From Promerops cafer (lineage: Eukaryota > Chordata > Aves > Passeriformes > Nectariniidae), in NCBI GenBank assembly GCA_013398275.1, contig VZSE01006227.1:252986-316985 (forward strand): a DNA stretch of 64,000 nucleotides, given 5' to 3'. Of the stretch, positions 23,709 to 36,806 are shown in pieces (position 1 is the stretch's first letter; each line of letters starts with the position of its first letter). Below the pieces are notes generated by a model. That model saw only the letters and a program-made list of their open reading frames with translations. It was not told the DNA's origin and did no database searches. The translations under genes were made by a program, and so were the position numbers.

Positions 23709-26700
23709 TATAATTTCAGCTTTTTCAGGAAGTTATTTTCACTCACAAAACTTTGGAACACTGAATCTGCTATGAGATGTGTGAAATTTTACTCGTCAAG
23801 CTACAGAGATTGGAAAGGACATTTTAAAGGTGATTTTATTGCATGACCATATATTAGAAGATTTCCATTCTATCTCCTGCCTTTTTGTAGGAAGAAAGAT
23901 TGGGGTATTATTCAGCTGACTTGGACAGCTCATCTGAAGCTGCTAAAATGTATCATTTCCAATGTTCATTTAGAAAGTTTTTAAAATGCATACCATTTAC
24001 TTGACAGACCATGAGATATAGCTCACATCCAGTTTAGGAGCTTTATATCTCAATGTACACTGACTGCTGAGAATGTTTGCTTTGACAATCTGTATTGAAC
24101 TGTCCCCAACTAGAATAGCACCATCAAGCTGCATCACACTGAGGCAGTCATTTGTTCATTCTCATCTCATCACAGGATGATGCTCTTGTAGTCTCAGATG
24201 TGTGCAAATACATGTTTTCTTCACAGTGTCACAACAGATCAGTCAATAAGAATAGAAAAGCAAACTCTCATAAAACTTGAACTATAAAAGAATGGAATTG
24301 TAAAGAAAGAAATTCAAAGTGCCATTTGAATTTGACAAAATCCTCAGACAATCAAACTACAACCTGAGCCAATGTTATGTACAGAAATGTCTGTGAAAAA
24401 TGGTGGAACATTTTAAATGTGCCTATGGTGGGATAGAAATCTAACCCAACAGGACACTCTGAGAAAAAGGAGGAATAAGAAGAGACCTTTATATCAATTT
24501 TTATGTAACCACGCTTTGCATAGCAAAGGGTTGGGAACTAGAAGAAATGACTCAAATAACTTGGCATTTCCTTTGACACAGTGATCCATCTTTTTGTTTC
24601 TTTTATTTTTTTCTATTCTATCCAATTTATCTATTTCTATGAAGTGATGAACTCTCAAAGGGGTTTACAGATTTTAAAAACACTTGAAAAATATTAAAAG
24701 AATGTTAGGATTCAGGGCTTTGATTGCTAACCTGATCTAGATTGGATGTTTTCTGTTTTTCAGCTGCACCTTGACTTGTGACAGGGAAGACTTTATTGAA
24801 GAAGTCACAGTGTTATGCAGATTTAGCTTCTCTTGTCAGCAACAGGATACTTGTGTTGACATACTCAAGATGTCTCTAAGCCTTTCTCCATACTTGTCTT
24901 TGCCTCATCTTTTTGTAAGATCCTTTGTAAAGAAACAATTTTTGTTACTTTTCCTAGGAGCTTTTTTTTTTTTTTTATTAGGGAGCATGGTAGTGTTTGG
25001 TGCATTTGATTTCCTTTGACAGCCTGCTGAAATTGCTAGACAATTGAAATTTATTGATTGATGTGGTGATAAAATGATGAATAGGAGAATAAAACCTGAG
25101 AGATAGAAGCTGAGTTAGAGAAATAAAGTTTGGAAGAAGTGACTTTGTTTTTAATTGAAACATAAATTTCAGAAACAGGATTATGAGATTTCATTTCCAC
25201 AAATGCTTATGGAGTGAGTTTGAAGAGGCAAAAGCTCTCTATATTGACTCATTCCGGGCTGATATGGCCCACTGTGTAAAGTTGTATTTAAGTAATCTAA
25301 GGGCAGTAAAGACTCAATGGTGAGGATCACCTATAGTGCGAAGCAGAGAAATCGACAGTTCCAGTATGCACCACTGATAACACAGTTTGCTTACATCATA
25401 AGGTATCAGATGTAGAAAAGTCTGTTGAAAGACTGAAATGGGATAGAAGAGTAGAAAAGAAAAAAAAAGAAAGAAGATGAGGAAATCATCCTTGATTTTC
25501 CAGTGACACAGTATACTAATGAAAGGATAAATATACTGTCAGTCACATTCCCACAGTGTTTACACAGGAAAAGCAAAACTCTTTTTCAGAGGTCTACTAA
25601 CTATATTTTCCCTGATTTAACTACGCAAACATATTTTACCTATAAGAATTTAAAAAAATTATGATAATAGTAGTAAAATTAATCACCTGACCTCAAATGG
25701 AAAGGGAAAAGTATTTGTAGAAACTTGTTTTCTTTCAGGAAGTGTTTATCGCTATAACTTCAAAAATCTAAAGATGTGACTAACAATAAAAAGGCAATTA
25801 AAATTTAAAATGCAAAGGATTAAAGGTTCATTTTTTTTTGCTTTCTGATTCTTAAAAGACAGAATCTTTTACCTTTTTCTACCACTGAAAATCCCAGAAT
25901 ACCTTAGATAGAAATAAACACCATCTTTTCAAGTATTTACATGGCTTAGGAGCCTTTTATTCCAAGAAGACAACAGCCTCTAAATTAAATTCAAGAAATC
26001 ACAAGTAACTTAAGAGAATAATTAAAAATACTAGACTTCAAAAAAAAGAAAAAGTTGGTTGACGAAAAATCAAAGAGAAACAAAGTTGTAGTAACAGTTG
26101 CAAGTCTGTCAAGCTCATAATATCCTCTGTAAATCACTGGAGTGGTCAAAAACTTGACCAGCTCATCCCTGAACTCCCAGATATGCTTACTTCTCACTTC
26201 ATTTTTTAAGCAGACTACTGTAAACAGCCCTAGATTAACTTGCAGCTATCAGTCTATTGCACATGCATAATAGCCCCGAAGGAAAGACATGGTATTGTTA
26301 TTACTCACTCAAAGCCTCCAGATCTAAAACACAATTGCCCTCAGGTGTTTTCAGAAAGTACAGTACAGTTAGCTAGTTTACATAGCATATTCAGCTTTTG
26401 TTGTGAATGGCAAATATAAAGCTTTCATGATATGAACTCACTAAATTTTGGAACAATTTCATTTTTTGTTAATACTCATGGAAATATCCTGAGTTCGCCA
26501 CGTATGTTTGTATTATATTTAAATTTCTACTGTGCAGCAACTTTAAAAGGCAAATACTATTTGTTGAAAACAGAATAAGATGAACTGGTATAAACTTGGT
26601 GGAATCATTTTATAACCATGTAGAGAGGCTAAAAACAGCATTGAAATATCCTGCCAGACTTTACTTAGCAATACATTAGCAATACTGCCATTAAACCAAA

Positions 26701-29700
26701 AAAGTAAAAACCAAACCAAATCAAAATAGAAAACAAGTTTTCCCTGCAAAAAGTCCCACAAAAAGTAAACCTGTAAAACACAGTGCCTTATTTTTACTGT
26801 TTGAAGAATTGCTTTAAGCTTCCATGCCATGAAAAGAGTCTCTTACAAAAATATTTGAGTTGTCCATTAGATGACCAAGGTTACCCTTGTTCTCCCTCCA
26901 GTCCCTTAAATAGCACCGGGCCTTGATAGGATACCAATCACTCTGTGCCATAGTACCATGCAAAATTTGAGGGGAAAATAAGAAGATCTGGGTTTGGCAA
27001 TCAATTTTCCCACGGCTTCTTGGAGTTTTTTTCTAAGTTCATTGGTTAGTAAAGCAATTTAAGACTTATGAGAAGGATTTCTCCCATCAATTGTTTGTAG
27101 AACTCTTAATTTTTGGCCCATTTATTCAGCCAGAAGAGTATCGTGGAAAGCTGGAAACAGTTTATCCTTTGACGTAAATGGTGAAAAGTTTGAGCCCTTA
27201 TTGAGACAACAAATGTAGTAACAGTTTAAGTATATTTAGTTTTTACAGTACAGGCTACAAAAGACTACTACAAATGAGGGAAAGCAAAGAGAAAAAGTAA
27301 TATTTTCTGAAAGGCAAGAAAAGAATTTCATGTACCTTTTGCTTCTTGTGTTCCACATACTACACATTTTGAAAGCTTTGACTTCTATCACTGTTGACTT
27401 CTATTTAATAGCTAACCTTTCAATTAAATGTTACAAAAAATTTCTTTTAAAGTGGATAAAAATCTGAGTCTTAAGGAGATAAATATTAGTGAAAAATAAA
27501 ACATAAACAATCCTGATGCAACAGTGACTCTGATTCCCCATTAATATCATCAGAATAAAGCTACCATGAGAAATACAGATAAATGAGAAAAACATTTTAC
27601 AAGGCTGTAGAGTTCTATTGGAAAATAAAGTGAAACTAGAAACACATTCCAATATATAATGTTATTTTAAAGACTTTTCTTCTCACTATATATCAGCATG
27701 AAAATTCCCTATTTGTGATGGGGATGATGAGTGGCAACGTTGTGTCTATGAAATTTTTAGTCATATTTCAGTCACTTGTCCACTTTTTTTAATTTTATTT
27801 TTTTAGTTGTTGTTGTTTTTCAACGTTAAAAACCACAATCTGTTAAAAATCTATTAATTAAATTACTAGTTTTGACATCAGAGAATAATTCAGTTGCAGT
27901 AGTAAGGTGCCAATATGTACTTTTCCCAACAGTCACAACAATAATTCTGTTGCAAATACTTTTTTCTGAAAACAGGCAGAATACAATGGTAGTGCAGCTG
28001 TGAAATAGATACATATATAGCTGACCTGCATCTATCTGAGTGTACTCCAAACCTAGCAGTCTGGAGAAACGGATGTGAAGAGAGCTTTTCTGTTCATGTG
28101 TTTGCTATGTCTTTTGCCCAAGAGGTCGTGTCTGGAGGTTGTACAGTCCAGATCACAAGGTACAGTGTCACCTGAACACTGCTCTAATGTTTCCTGAGCC
28201 AAACTGTGTATTTGTATGGTACAACTCACATTGGCATAAGTTTCATAAGTTTGGAATTTGTTCAGCAGTATCTACTGCTGCCCTAGACATACTTCAGGAC
28301 AGCTGTGCCCTGATTTGCTAAATAAAATATCACTTCTTATTCTTTACCAAGGAGAAAAACACCCATAAGCTGGTAGAGTTCCACTTTAGAACATTGTCTT
28401 GATTCCTAGATTTAGTTTTACCGGAGTGCCATGTTCCTGCATAATTTTCAAAATCTTGACTTGAAAAGATAAAAGCTACAGTAACATACAGAAAAAAAAG
28501 ATACAAAACTGTTCATGATCTTCTCCCCTCCCTTGTGAAACATGCATCAAAATCAGATAAGACAGACTGACTTTTGGTAATGTTTTACTGTGTCCTCACC
28601 ACCTTGCCTTATCTTAGGTCAATTGGTTTCTGCAGGTTGTTCTAAGGAATGAGATGGATTGTTTAAACAGGAATCTTAGAGATGAAAGAGAATTCTCAGT
28701 ATCTAATAAGAGAGATATAATAAAATAAACAGGCAGTAAGCCCTAAAACTCATACACCTAACAACCTTTTAATAAAATAATTTACATACATGCCACTAAA
28801 CTCTGTTAACCTAATTATTTACTTTTTTTCATTGCTCTCACAGTGGTTATAGGCTACTGGGTGGAGAGATTCTTCCTGCTATCACAATGTAAGGAAATAA
28901 CAGCCTCCTTTTGTCAAAAAAATGTTTTCTCTAAAGAAAACAATTTTTTGCACAAAATAAAGAGCTGCTCAGAACTAAAATTGCAATAGTCATTTGCATT
29001 TGTGATTGTGAAATAGATTTTTTTTTGGACAGAGGGAGCAGTGAGATAGAACTTCCAATTGAAAAAAGCTTGAAAACTCTCAATTAAAAGCAAGCAAGCA
29101 AACAAACAAACAAACCTGTTTCAATAGACTTACCTGTTTAACTCTTTTAAAAGTCCAACAATTCCTCTTTACCCCACAAATCTTTTAGCCACTGGGTGAA
29201 GTCAAAATACAGCACTTGATCATAATAATCCCAGCCTCTCATGGACAACAGCATCTCTCATGGCACCAAACTCAGAATGCTTGAAACAGACCTGGAAAAC
29301 ATAGATATTCTTTCATTTTTATATAAATATACTCAACCATGTCCTAGTATAAGGAAATACAAGCACTTAATCAATGACTACATTATAAAGAAGTATAAAA
29401 CCATAAATATCACTTGGTAAACAAGATGGGGACTGAGAAGCTCATGTTCCAGAAAACATATTTTAGCTGAGTATTTGCAATTCTGTTGCACTTATTGACC
29501 TACTAAAACTGTCAGGAATAAGAAATAGTATTTATCTTTTCTTGAAAAAATTGCAGATTTCCAGACATAGACTTGTAAGTCCTTTCTTATTTCAATTTCA
29601 AAATTAATATCTTCTTCTGAACCAAACAGAACCTTATCTGAGAAAGGTGATGGAAAGGTTTCAGTACAATTATAGTTAGTTGCTCCACGAGAGCTTTGCT

Positions 29701-29944
29701 AGTACCATTTTCTTCAGTATCTTTAATGGGAAATTGTAACATCCATCTGGATGAAGCAATGCAAACTCATACCAATAGCACTACTCTCTTTACTAAGTAA
29801 AGCAAGTAACGAATTCAGGTGGTATATTGAAAGAGTTGTCATATTTATCTAGAACTCTGCTTCTGTATAGTTGCAATATTTCTTGAAAAAATTTGTCACC
29901 ATTTATAAGTACTTGTCAGTAATTCACAGAATCACAGAATCACT
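23709..29944. other. Long AT-rich stretch, no confirmed gene
   Basis: About 6 kb without a recognised element. Minor items are a T-run at 24962-24977, a short AAGC/AAAC tetranucleotide run at 29090-29115, and an open frame at 24764-25019 just after a good-looking 3' splice signal (TTTTCTGTTTTTCAG at 24749-24763). I recognise no protein family in that frame. A CR1-like octamer pair (ACAGAATCACAGAATCAC, near 29927) may be a stub of a lost minus-strand CR1. Confidence 0.5.
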
Positions 29945-31735
29945 TCTCGTCAAGGAACTAATGAAGAATGCCCCCTGGAAAAATGCTTTTGAAGTCACTG
30001 GAGTCAGTCAATACTGGGCACTTTTTAAGCACTACCTCCTAAGGGCACAGTAACAGGCAATTCCAAAATGTCAGAAGTCAAGCAAGCAGGACAAAAGTCC
30101 AGCCTGCCTGATAGGGATCTTCTTTTGGAGATAAGGCAAAAAAAGGAAGGTGTGAGTGGGAGCAACATCAGGTGATGTGGAAGGAATACAGAAATGCTGC
30201 TGGGAGCAGCACTGTAGGGAGAAAATTCATTCAAAAATACTTAATAGAGCTGGCTGATTTCATTGCAAAGCCTCTCCTGATGATTTTTTGAATGGTCTTG
30301 AGAATCTGGGGAGGTCCCCTCTGACAGGAAGCTGAGGAACATTGTTTTAATCTTTAAAAAGGCCAAGAAGAATGAGCCTGGAAAATACAAGCCTGTCAAT
30401 CTCACTGCCTGGTAAGGTTATAGAGAAGATTATTCTGGGAGATATTGAAAAACTGAATGATGCCTGAATGACAACACTGTCACCAGCATGGCTTCTTGAG
30501 GGGAAAGTCCTGCTTGTCAAACCTTTTTTCTTTTTATGACAAGGTAACCCACCTAGTCGATCAAGGGAAGCCAGTTTTCTATCTTTTTGCATTTCAGTAA
30601 AGCTTTTGATACTGTGTCTCACAGAAACCTTCTGGACAAAATATCCAGCTGGATAAACGCATCATAAGATGGGTGAGCAATCACAGGTCTGTGTGTCTTG
30701 CTCACAGGTCAGGCACAAAGGATTACAGTGAATGGGGTGACATCAGACTGAGGAACTGTCAATGGCTGCCTTTCACAGGGCTCCATCCTCAGCCCTGCAC
30801 TTCTCAACATCTTCATGAGCTGCGTGGACACAGGACTGGAAGGGATACATGTAAGTTTGCAGTTGATACAAAATTGGGAGAGGCTGCTGACTGTCTAAGG
30901 CAGGGAGACCCTGCAGAGAGACCTGGGTAAATAAGACAGCTGGGCAATCATTAACAAAATGAAGTTCAACAAGGGCAGCTGCCAGATTCTGTACATGGGA
31001 CGGGGCAATTGTGAATATGTACACAATGGGGAATGAGATGATGGAAACCAGTGCCATGGCAAGGGACCTGCAGGTCCTGGTTGGTGGCAAGCTGAACATG
31101 AGCCAGCAGTGCCCTGGCAGCCTGGAGAGCCACCTGTGTCCTGGGGTGCATCAGGCGCAGCATCACCAGCCAGGCAGGGGAGGGGATTGTCCTGCTCTGC
31201 TCTGCACTGGGGCAGCCTCACCTCGAGTGCTGGGGGCAGTTCTGGGTGCCACAGTATAAAAAAGATATAAAACCATTACAGAGTGTCCAAAGGAGGTCAA
31301 CAAAGATGGTGAGGGGCCTTGAAGGGAAGTCATAAGAGGAGTGGCTGAGGCCACTTGGTCTGTTCAGCCTGGAGGAGACTGAGGGGAGACCTCACTGCAG
31401 TTACAACTTCCTTGTGAGGGGAAGAAGAGTGGCAGACACTGAATTTTCTCTGTGGTGACAGTGACAGGACCCAAGAGAATGGCCTGAAGTTGACTCAGGA
31501 GAGGTTTGGGTTGGATATTAGGAAAATGTCCTTCACTCAGACAGTATTTGGGCACTGTAACTGTCTCCTCAGGGAAGTGGTCACCATACCAGCCTGACAG
31601 AGTTCAAAAGCTTTTGGTCAATGCTCTCAGGTACATGGTGTGACTCCTGGGGATGTTCTGTCCAGGGCCAGGAGTTGGACTTTGACAATCTTTGTGGGTC
31701 CCGTCCAACTTGGCATATTCTGTTATTTTTGGATT
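29945..31735 (+). mobile_element. CR1 LINE, about 1.8 kb, largest copy in the window
   Basis: A plus-strand CR1 that begins inside ORF2 upstream of the polymerase domain and runs to the 3' end. The stretch at 29960-30050 still reads open and ends in a GVSQYWALFKHYLLRAQ-like CR1 segment. An internal deletion lies near 30230-30250, where the GGGAGAAAATTCATTC part jumps to AGAGCTGGCTGATTTCATTG. Polymerase remnants follow: NEPGKYKPVNLTAW near 30370, SQGSILSPALLNIF near 30775 and, in another frame, KFAVDTKLGEAAD near 30853. The catalytic FADD box reads FAVD (Val codon at 30862-30864), and a frameshift separates it from the preceding motif, so the copy is dead. The 3' UTR ends with CCAACTTGGCATATTCTG. 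The 46.2-kb copy is of the same subfamily. Confidence 0.9.
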
Positions 31736-32100
31736 TATGTTGGAAAACACCTCTAAGATCATTGAGTCCAGCCTTTGACTGATCTAGACCACAGCACTAA
31801 GTGCCACGTCCAGTCATTTCCAGAATACCTGCAGGGATGGTGGCTTCACCACCGCCCTGGGCAGTCAGTTCCAATGCTTACCAACCCCTTCCATGACATC
31901 CAACCTGAACCTTATCTGGAGCTATTCAAGGCTATGTCCTCTTGTCCTGTCACTGCTTTCCTGGGATAAGAGGCCAAGCCATATATTTCTGCTATCTCCT
32001 TTCATGTACTGGTAGAGAATTATAAGGTCTCTCCTGAGCTTTCATTTCTCCAGGGTAAAAAACCCCTACTCTCTCACACACTTCTCATATGACTTGAATT
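31736..32100 (-). mobile_element. CR1 LINE 3' fragment, tail to tail with the previous copy
   Basis: A minus-strand CR1 tail. Plus-strand phrases are CAGCACTAAGTGCCACGTCC, CAGGGATGGTGGCTTCACCA, CCTCTTGTCCTGTCACTG and TAAGGTCTCTCCTGAGC. Its 3' end touches the 3' end of the 29945-31735 element, so the two CR1 tails face each other with no unique DNA between them. Confidence 0.88.
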
Positions 32101-34717
32101 CAAGTGGACACTTCTGCTACATTCTAGCTGTTTGTTTTTTTTTTTTTTTTCAGTGTTTAAACTACAGTGCTCCTACCTTTTTCACTAAAAGGATGAATAA
32201 TTTAGATGAGATGAATTTACTTAATAAAGCTATTTTACCATCTGTTCTCTGTAACTAAAATGTTTAGACCAATGAACAGTTATCATGGAGAATACCAAAT
32301 GTCACTCAGACAAGGTAAGTTCATCCAGTAGATACACTGATATATGCTTTCCTTAAGAGTCCAAGTTGTTATTTCCATCCCTGTTGAAATTGAAAGAGCA
32401 CTGCTCCTAAACATCTCAAAAATTCTGTATGTTCCCCTTCCACAAGTGTTGCATATGGTTTTTTAATAGAGAACTGGAAAACATATGCACAGAGGTGTTA
32501 GTTCCATGCATATGTATGTAAGATAAAAAGAAAACATTCTATCCACATTGAGAAATATCTGAAAGAAAATGACAGTAAAATTAGTTTTGCAAAGTATTTC
32601 AGAAATTAACATATGGTATTGCTTCTAAACAAATTAAACATTTTAGCCTGCAACAACTGAAGTAAAATGAGTGGATCAAAAGAGAAACTGTTGTTCAGCC
32701 TTCATCAGTCATTAGCATATGTTCTAAAAGTTGCACAAACAGAAAGTGTTTCTAAAAAAGGGAGACGCTTGCACTTTGCCCAGTTTGGAAGTGAGAGTTC
32801 AGTGCATCTGAAGCATGATGCGTTATCATGAAAAGCAAAGTTTCCAAGCATAAAAAATTTATGATGCATGACTTCAAATAGAAGAGCAACCATATCCATG
32901 GTTTTAGGAACATACTGGACTAAATGACCAGGAATTACAGTATTATCTTTCATCATACACTTGGTGATATGAATGCAGGAAAAGTTAAAGATTAGTGGAA
33001 TATACTTTGAAAAATCAATTGAATATGTTGCATTGAGGTGCTGATGGTTTTTTGCCATCTAATCCAGTGCAGACAGATCAGTCATTGATTGATGCCTGAG
33101 TCTCCATGATCAAACACAGAACCAAATTTTACTGAAACTGAGGAAGGAACACACTAATATGTGTCATAATAAATCTGTTATGGAACTCAAAATACTTTGG
33201 AAAGGATGCCTTTTCTTTGTTTGTAATTTCCATCATAACACCTCCTGTAGAGCAGCAAGAAATTTTTCTCCAGAAGCATAATATCATTGACACCTAAAGG
33301 AGTATGAACAAAAGTAAAGCTTTTATTAGTATCTTCCAGAAATGCACTGGAAAGTTTTATTAAATTGTTGTCATAAAATTCTCAGAATATGTTGGACTGT
33401 ACATGGTCAAAGTTAAATAATCCAAATATTTATCTAAAATGCATGATATTTTTTGCATCTTACAGTGAAAGAAATTAGCTAGGATTTAAGATTTGGATGC
33501 ATCAGGATTGTATGACCAACTTTGATCTTTAATGTAGACGACAAAGAAGGTAATATACTTGAGGGATAAATTAGCTGGATAAAGATTGAGATCTACAGAA
33601 ACTAGAATCTGATAATAGCATAGACAGGGGGAATTCCTGAGTCAGAGAAAGGAAATCTGGGCTGAAATGGTCAAAATGAGAACTGACACCTGACCTTAAC
33701 CCCTTACTTTTCTAAAGTGACACACAGCATGAAGAATAGAAATTTTCAGTTCCCTTGAAGTTGCAAAATAAAGCTTAAAACTAAAAATCAATTAGATAAA
33801 ATAATGTAAAAGGAGACACACAGGATGGTAAATGTAGCTGGAACCAGTGGATAAACAGATAATGAGGAACCCTAGTGGTTTTTTGTCAAACTTCTGTAAC
33901 AAGACACAAGAGTGCATGCCCTAAGAGAAGATCAAGGCAGGGCCACTTACAGTTTTGGGGGCTCTCAGTGAATACAACCATCAGAAACCCCCCTAGGAGT
34001 CAACAAAAGGGGTTCCAGTAAGGGGATGAGACATACAAGTTAGTGTTAGGAAAAATGATGTTTATCTATTAGTTAGGAAGTATGTTGTAATTAATGTATA
34101 TGATCCTGATGGAATAAATAGCTTCTTGATAAGTTTCATGACACACATTTGAGTAGAGGAAAATCCTCCAAATTTGTCCAGTGCTGTAATAAAGAATGCC
34201 TGCTTTCTAATACCTCATATTGTGGTAAAGAAAGTTTATTATCCTGACACTTTTGGTGTCAAAAGAAAAAGAAAACTGCTTAAAATTAGAATGATCTAGA
34301 GTACAAAAAGTAGATAGGAATGGTAGTTAACCCAGTGAGGGTAGGTACTTGTCTCTAAATACCAAGAGATGGAGCAGCAGGCAAAATTCTCGCTAGTATT
34401 CTAACACAAACTGACACACCTGTGCTAACAAATGGAGATGAGCTGTTAGTTCAGGATACCACAAAGGAAGATTCCTCCTTTAGAAACCTCCAAAGCCATC
34501 CTTCACTGGATTGGAGGGTGAAACAAGGAAAGAGAAAGACAAAGAATATGGAGTAGACTGTGTGCAAGGCAAGCATTGGCTGAGAGGTATCAAGAGATTT
34601 CAAGGATAAAAAGTCAAATACATGGCCAGAGGTGGCTTTGCAAGATCTTCTATGAATAAGTAAGCTCTGAAGACAGAGCAGAAAAAGAAAATTAAAGAAA
34701 TGGTGTGTTTGATCCCC
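32101..34717. other. AT-rich unique DNA with one exon-like interval
   Basis: No LINE or LTR recognised. A T-run ending in CAG (32135-32153) and a donor-like AAGGTAAGTT (32312-32321) frame a 161-bp interval discussed among the findings. The rest holds only short open frames; the longest, 117 codons on the minus strand at 32705-33058, has no familiar motif. Confidence 0.5.
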
Positions 34718-35274
34718 TGTTTTGATGGGTTTGGCTGGGATGGAGTTAGTTTTCTCCTTAATAACTAGTGCAGACTTTTGTTTGCATTTGTTCTGGAAAC
34801 AGTATTGCTAACAGAAGCATATTTTTGTGACTGCTGAGCAATGCTATGACAGAGGCCTTTGTTGCTCCTCACCTATGCCACCAGTGAGGAGGTTGAGGGG
34901 TGCACAGAAAGTTGGGAGATGGTGACGCAGCTGAGACACCTGACCCCAAATGACCCAAGGGATATCCCATACCACATGGCATCAGGCTTAGTATATAAAT
35001 TTGGAGGGAAAAAAGGAAGGGGAGGGGACATTTGGAGTGATGGCATTTGTCTGCCCAATTCTACATTAGGCATGATGGAGACCTGCTTTCCTGGAGATGG
35101 CTGAACAGCTGCCTGTGGATGGGAAGCAGTGAATTATTTCCTTGTTTTCCTTTGCTTTACCTACTGAACTGTCTTTATCCGAATCCACAAAAGTTTACTC
35201 ACTTTTACCCTTCAGGAGGGAGTGAAGTAGTGGCTATCTGGCGCTTAGTTGCCAGCCAGGGTTAAACTATGATA
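34718..35274 (+). mobile_element. Endogenous retrovirus solo LTR, type B
   Basis: A plus-strand LTR of about 557 bp starting TGTTTTGATGGGTTTGGCTG and ending near CCAGCCAGGGTTAAACTATG. Family signposts are TGGAAACAGTATTGCTAAC, TTGTGACTGCTGAGCAATG, GGGATATCCCATACCACATG, and a TATA-type element TATATAAAT at 34992-35000, followed by GGAGTGATGGCATTTGTC and CTGGAGATGGCTGAACAGC. In the family a poly(A) signal normally follows near CTATTAAACTG; here that site reads CTACTGAACTG, so it is lost. The terminal CA is degraded and no matching target-site duplication is visible. The 81-codon open frame inside it (34859-35104) is LTR sequence. Recognition is from memory of avian genomes. Confidence 0.82.
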
Positions 35275-36009
35275 TCTGACAATTATGTTTCATAGGTCTG
35301 ATCTACTATAAAAATCAATGGAGCAAGAAGATACCAACACAAAATCCAACAGGAATAAATGAGGAGCTGAGGTCTGTAGAAAAATCCTGAGGAAGAAATA
35401 TTGAGCAATAAAGAGAAACAATATCATGAGAATTCAGGAGGATTTATATGAATTAATTAAGAATTAAGACCAAGTGGGGAAGTGGGAAAACAAAAGAGCA
35501 AACTATCTGTGATTGCACTGGTGTGTATAGTGTCTGGTATTTCTAGAAAAAACAACTCACCTAGCTTAAGACTCAAATTTTGTGTTCGTATCCCAGGCGC
35601 TGAAAACAGGTTATACCTTGACTACTCAATAAATTTTAATTTTTTAGAAAAGGAAAGGCTGAACACTGATAACATCCACTACTTTCCAGGAGTTTTTGAC
35701 TCAGAATCCATGGCAGAGCTTTAGATCAGGAAAGATCATAAATTAAATTTAGATCATTGTGAACAGGAAAGGCAAAAAATTTTATTATTTAGGAATTACT
35801 TCTCTTGTCATCTTCTGAAGAGTTCTTTTAGCAGACCCACTTGTGTTTACTGTCACTTTTTTCCTCACTTTTTGGGGGAAAAGGTGATTGATTTTCAAGG
35901 ATCACCTCTGCTCAGGGGTGTTCCACCACCATATACAGAAGTTAAGAAGAGTTCACCTTCAGTAATTTGAAGATATCACAAAACAGGAAGGAGTAGGTGA
36001 TATATCAGA
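35275..36009. other. Unique DNA between LTR and CR1
   Basis: No gene or repeat recognised. An 80-codon open frame at 35482-35724 starts without an ATG and has no known motif. Confidence 0.45.
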
Positions 36010-36806
36010 TGGCTTTACTGCCATTTAGAGGGCTGGAGGAATGCATCAACAGGAACTTCATGCAGTTCAGTATAAAGGGAAATGCAAACCCATGTATCTG
36101 GGGAGGAAGAACACTTCCAGCATAGGTGCATGGTGGGGGTTGACTGGCTGGAAACCAGATCTGCAGAGAAGAACCTGGAGTTCCTGGGAGACAAACTGAC
36201 CATGTTCCAGCATGTTACCATTGCAGCAAAGAGTGTCTGCATTAGCAGAAGCATTGCTTGCAGATCGAGGCATCTGGTCCTTCCCCTCTGCTTACACCTT
36301 GAGACAGACTGAGGGGGCTGTGCAGAGCTCTGCCCTCTCCAAGACAAATGACATGAACACCCTAGAGCAACTTCAGCACAGTGCCACTAAGAAAATGGAC
36401 TGGAGCTTGTCTTACATGAGGAGTGGCTGACAGTGGCTGGGACCCTCCAGCATGGAGATAATCTCCAGCTTGGGAGAATCTTATCAGTGTCTATAAACAC
36501 ATATAAGGGACAACTGAAGACGATGAGGTTAAACTCTTTGCACTAGTGCCAAGTGGCAAGACAATAGAAAATAGCAAACTGAAATAAATGAAATTCTGTC
36601 TAAACATAAGAAAATTATTTCTACTGTGATGTTGTTTGAACACTGGAGTAGGTTCCTCAGGAGATTGTGAGGTTGTCATCCTTGGAGCTACTCAAAATCT
36701 GACTGTCCTAAGTTATCTACTCTAGTTGATTCTGCTTTGAGCAAGGGCACTGAACTAGACTATCTCCAGAGATGCCTACCACCCTTATCCATTCAGTGAT
36801 TCCATG
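36010..36806 (+). mobile_element. CR1 LINE 3' 0.8 kb
   Basis: A plus-strand CR1 covering the end of ORF2 and the 3' UTR. It begins near GGCTGGAGGAATGCATCAAC (degraded 'LEKWADRNLMKFNK' region), passes GACTGGCTGGAAACCAG and TCCTTCCCCTCTGCTTAC, and reaches the 3' UTR phrases GGGAGAATCTTATCAGTGTC, TTGAACACTGGAGTAGGTTC and ACTAGACTATCTCCAGAGAT. It closes with CAGTGATTCCATGA, a decayed octamer tail. Indels disrupt all frames. It is 5' truncated and inactive, and its tail differs from those at 15.3 kb and 31.7 kb, so it comes from another CR1 subfamily. Confidence 0.88.

Noticed and set aside
23543..23761. Minus-strand frame rich in Leu, Met and Ile
   Set aside because: It is the translation of the TTAGTA hexamer array, not a membrane protein.
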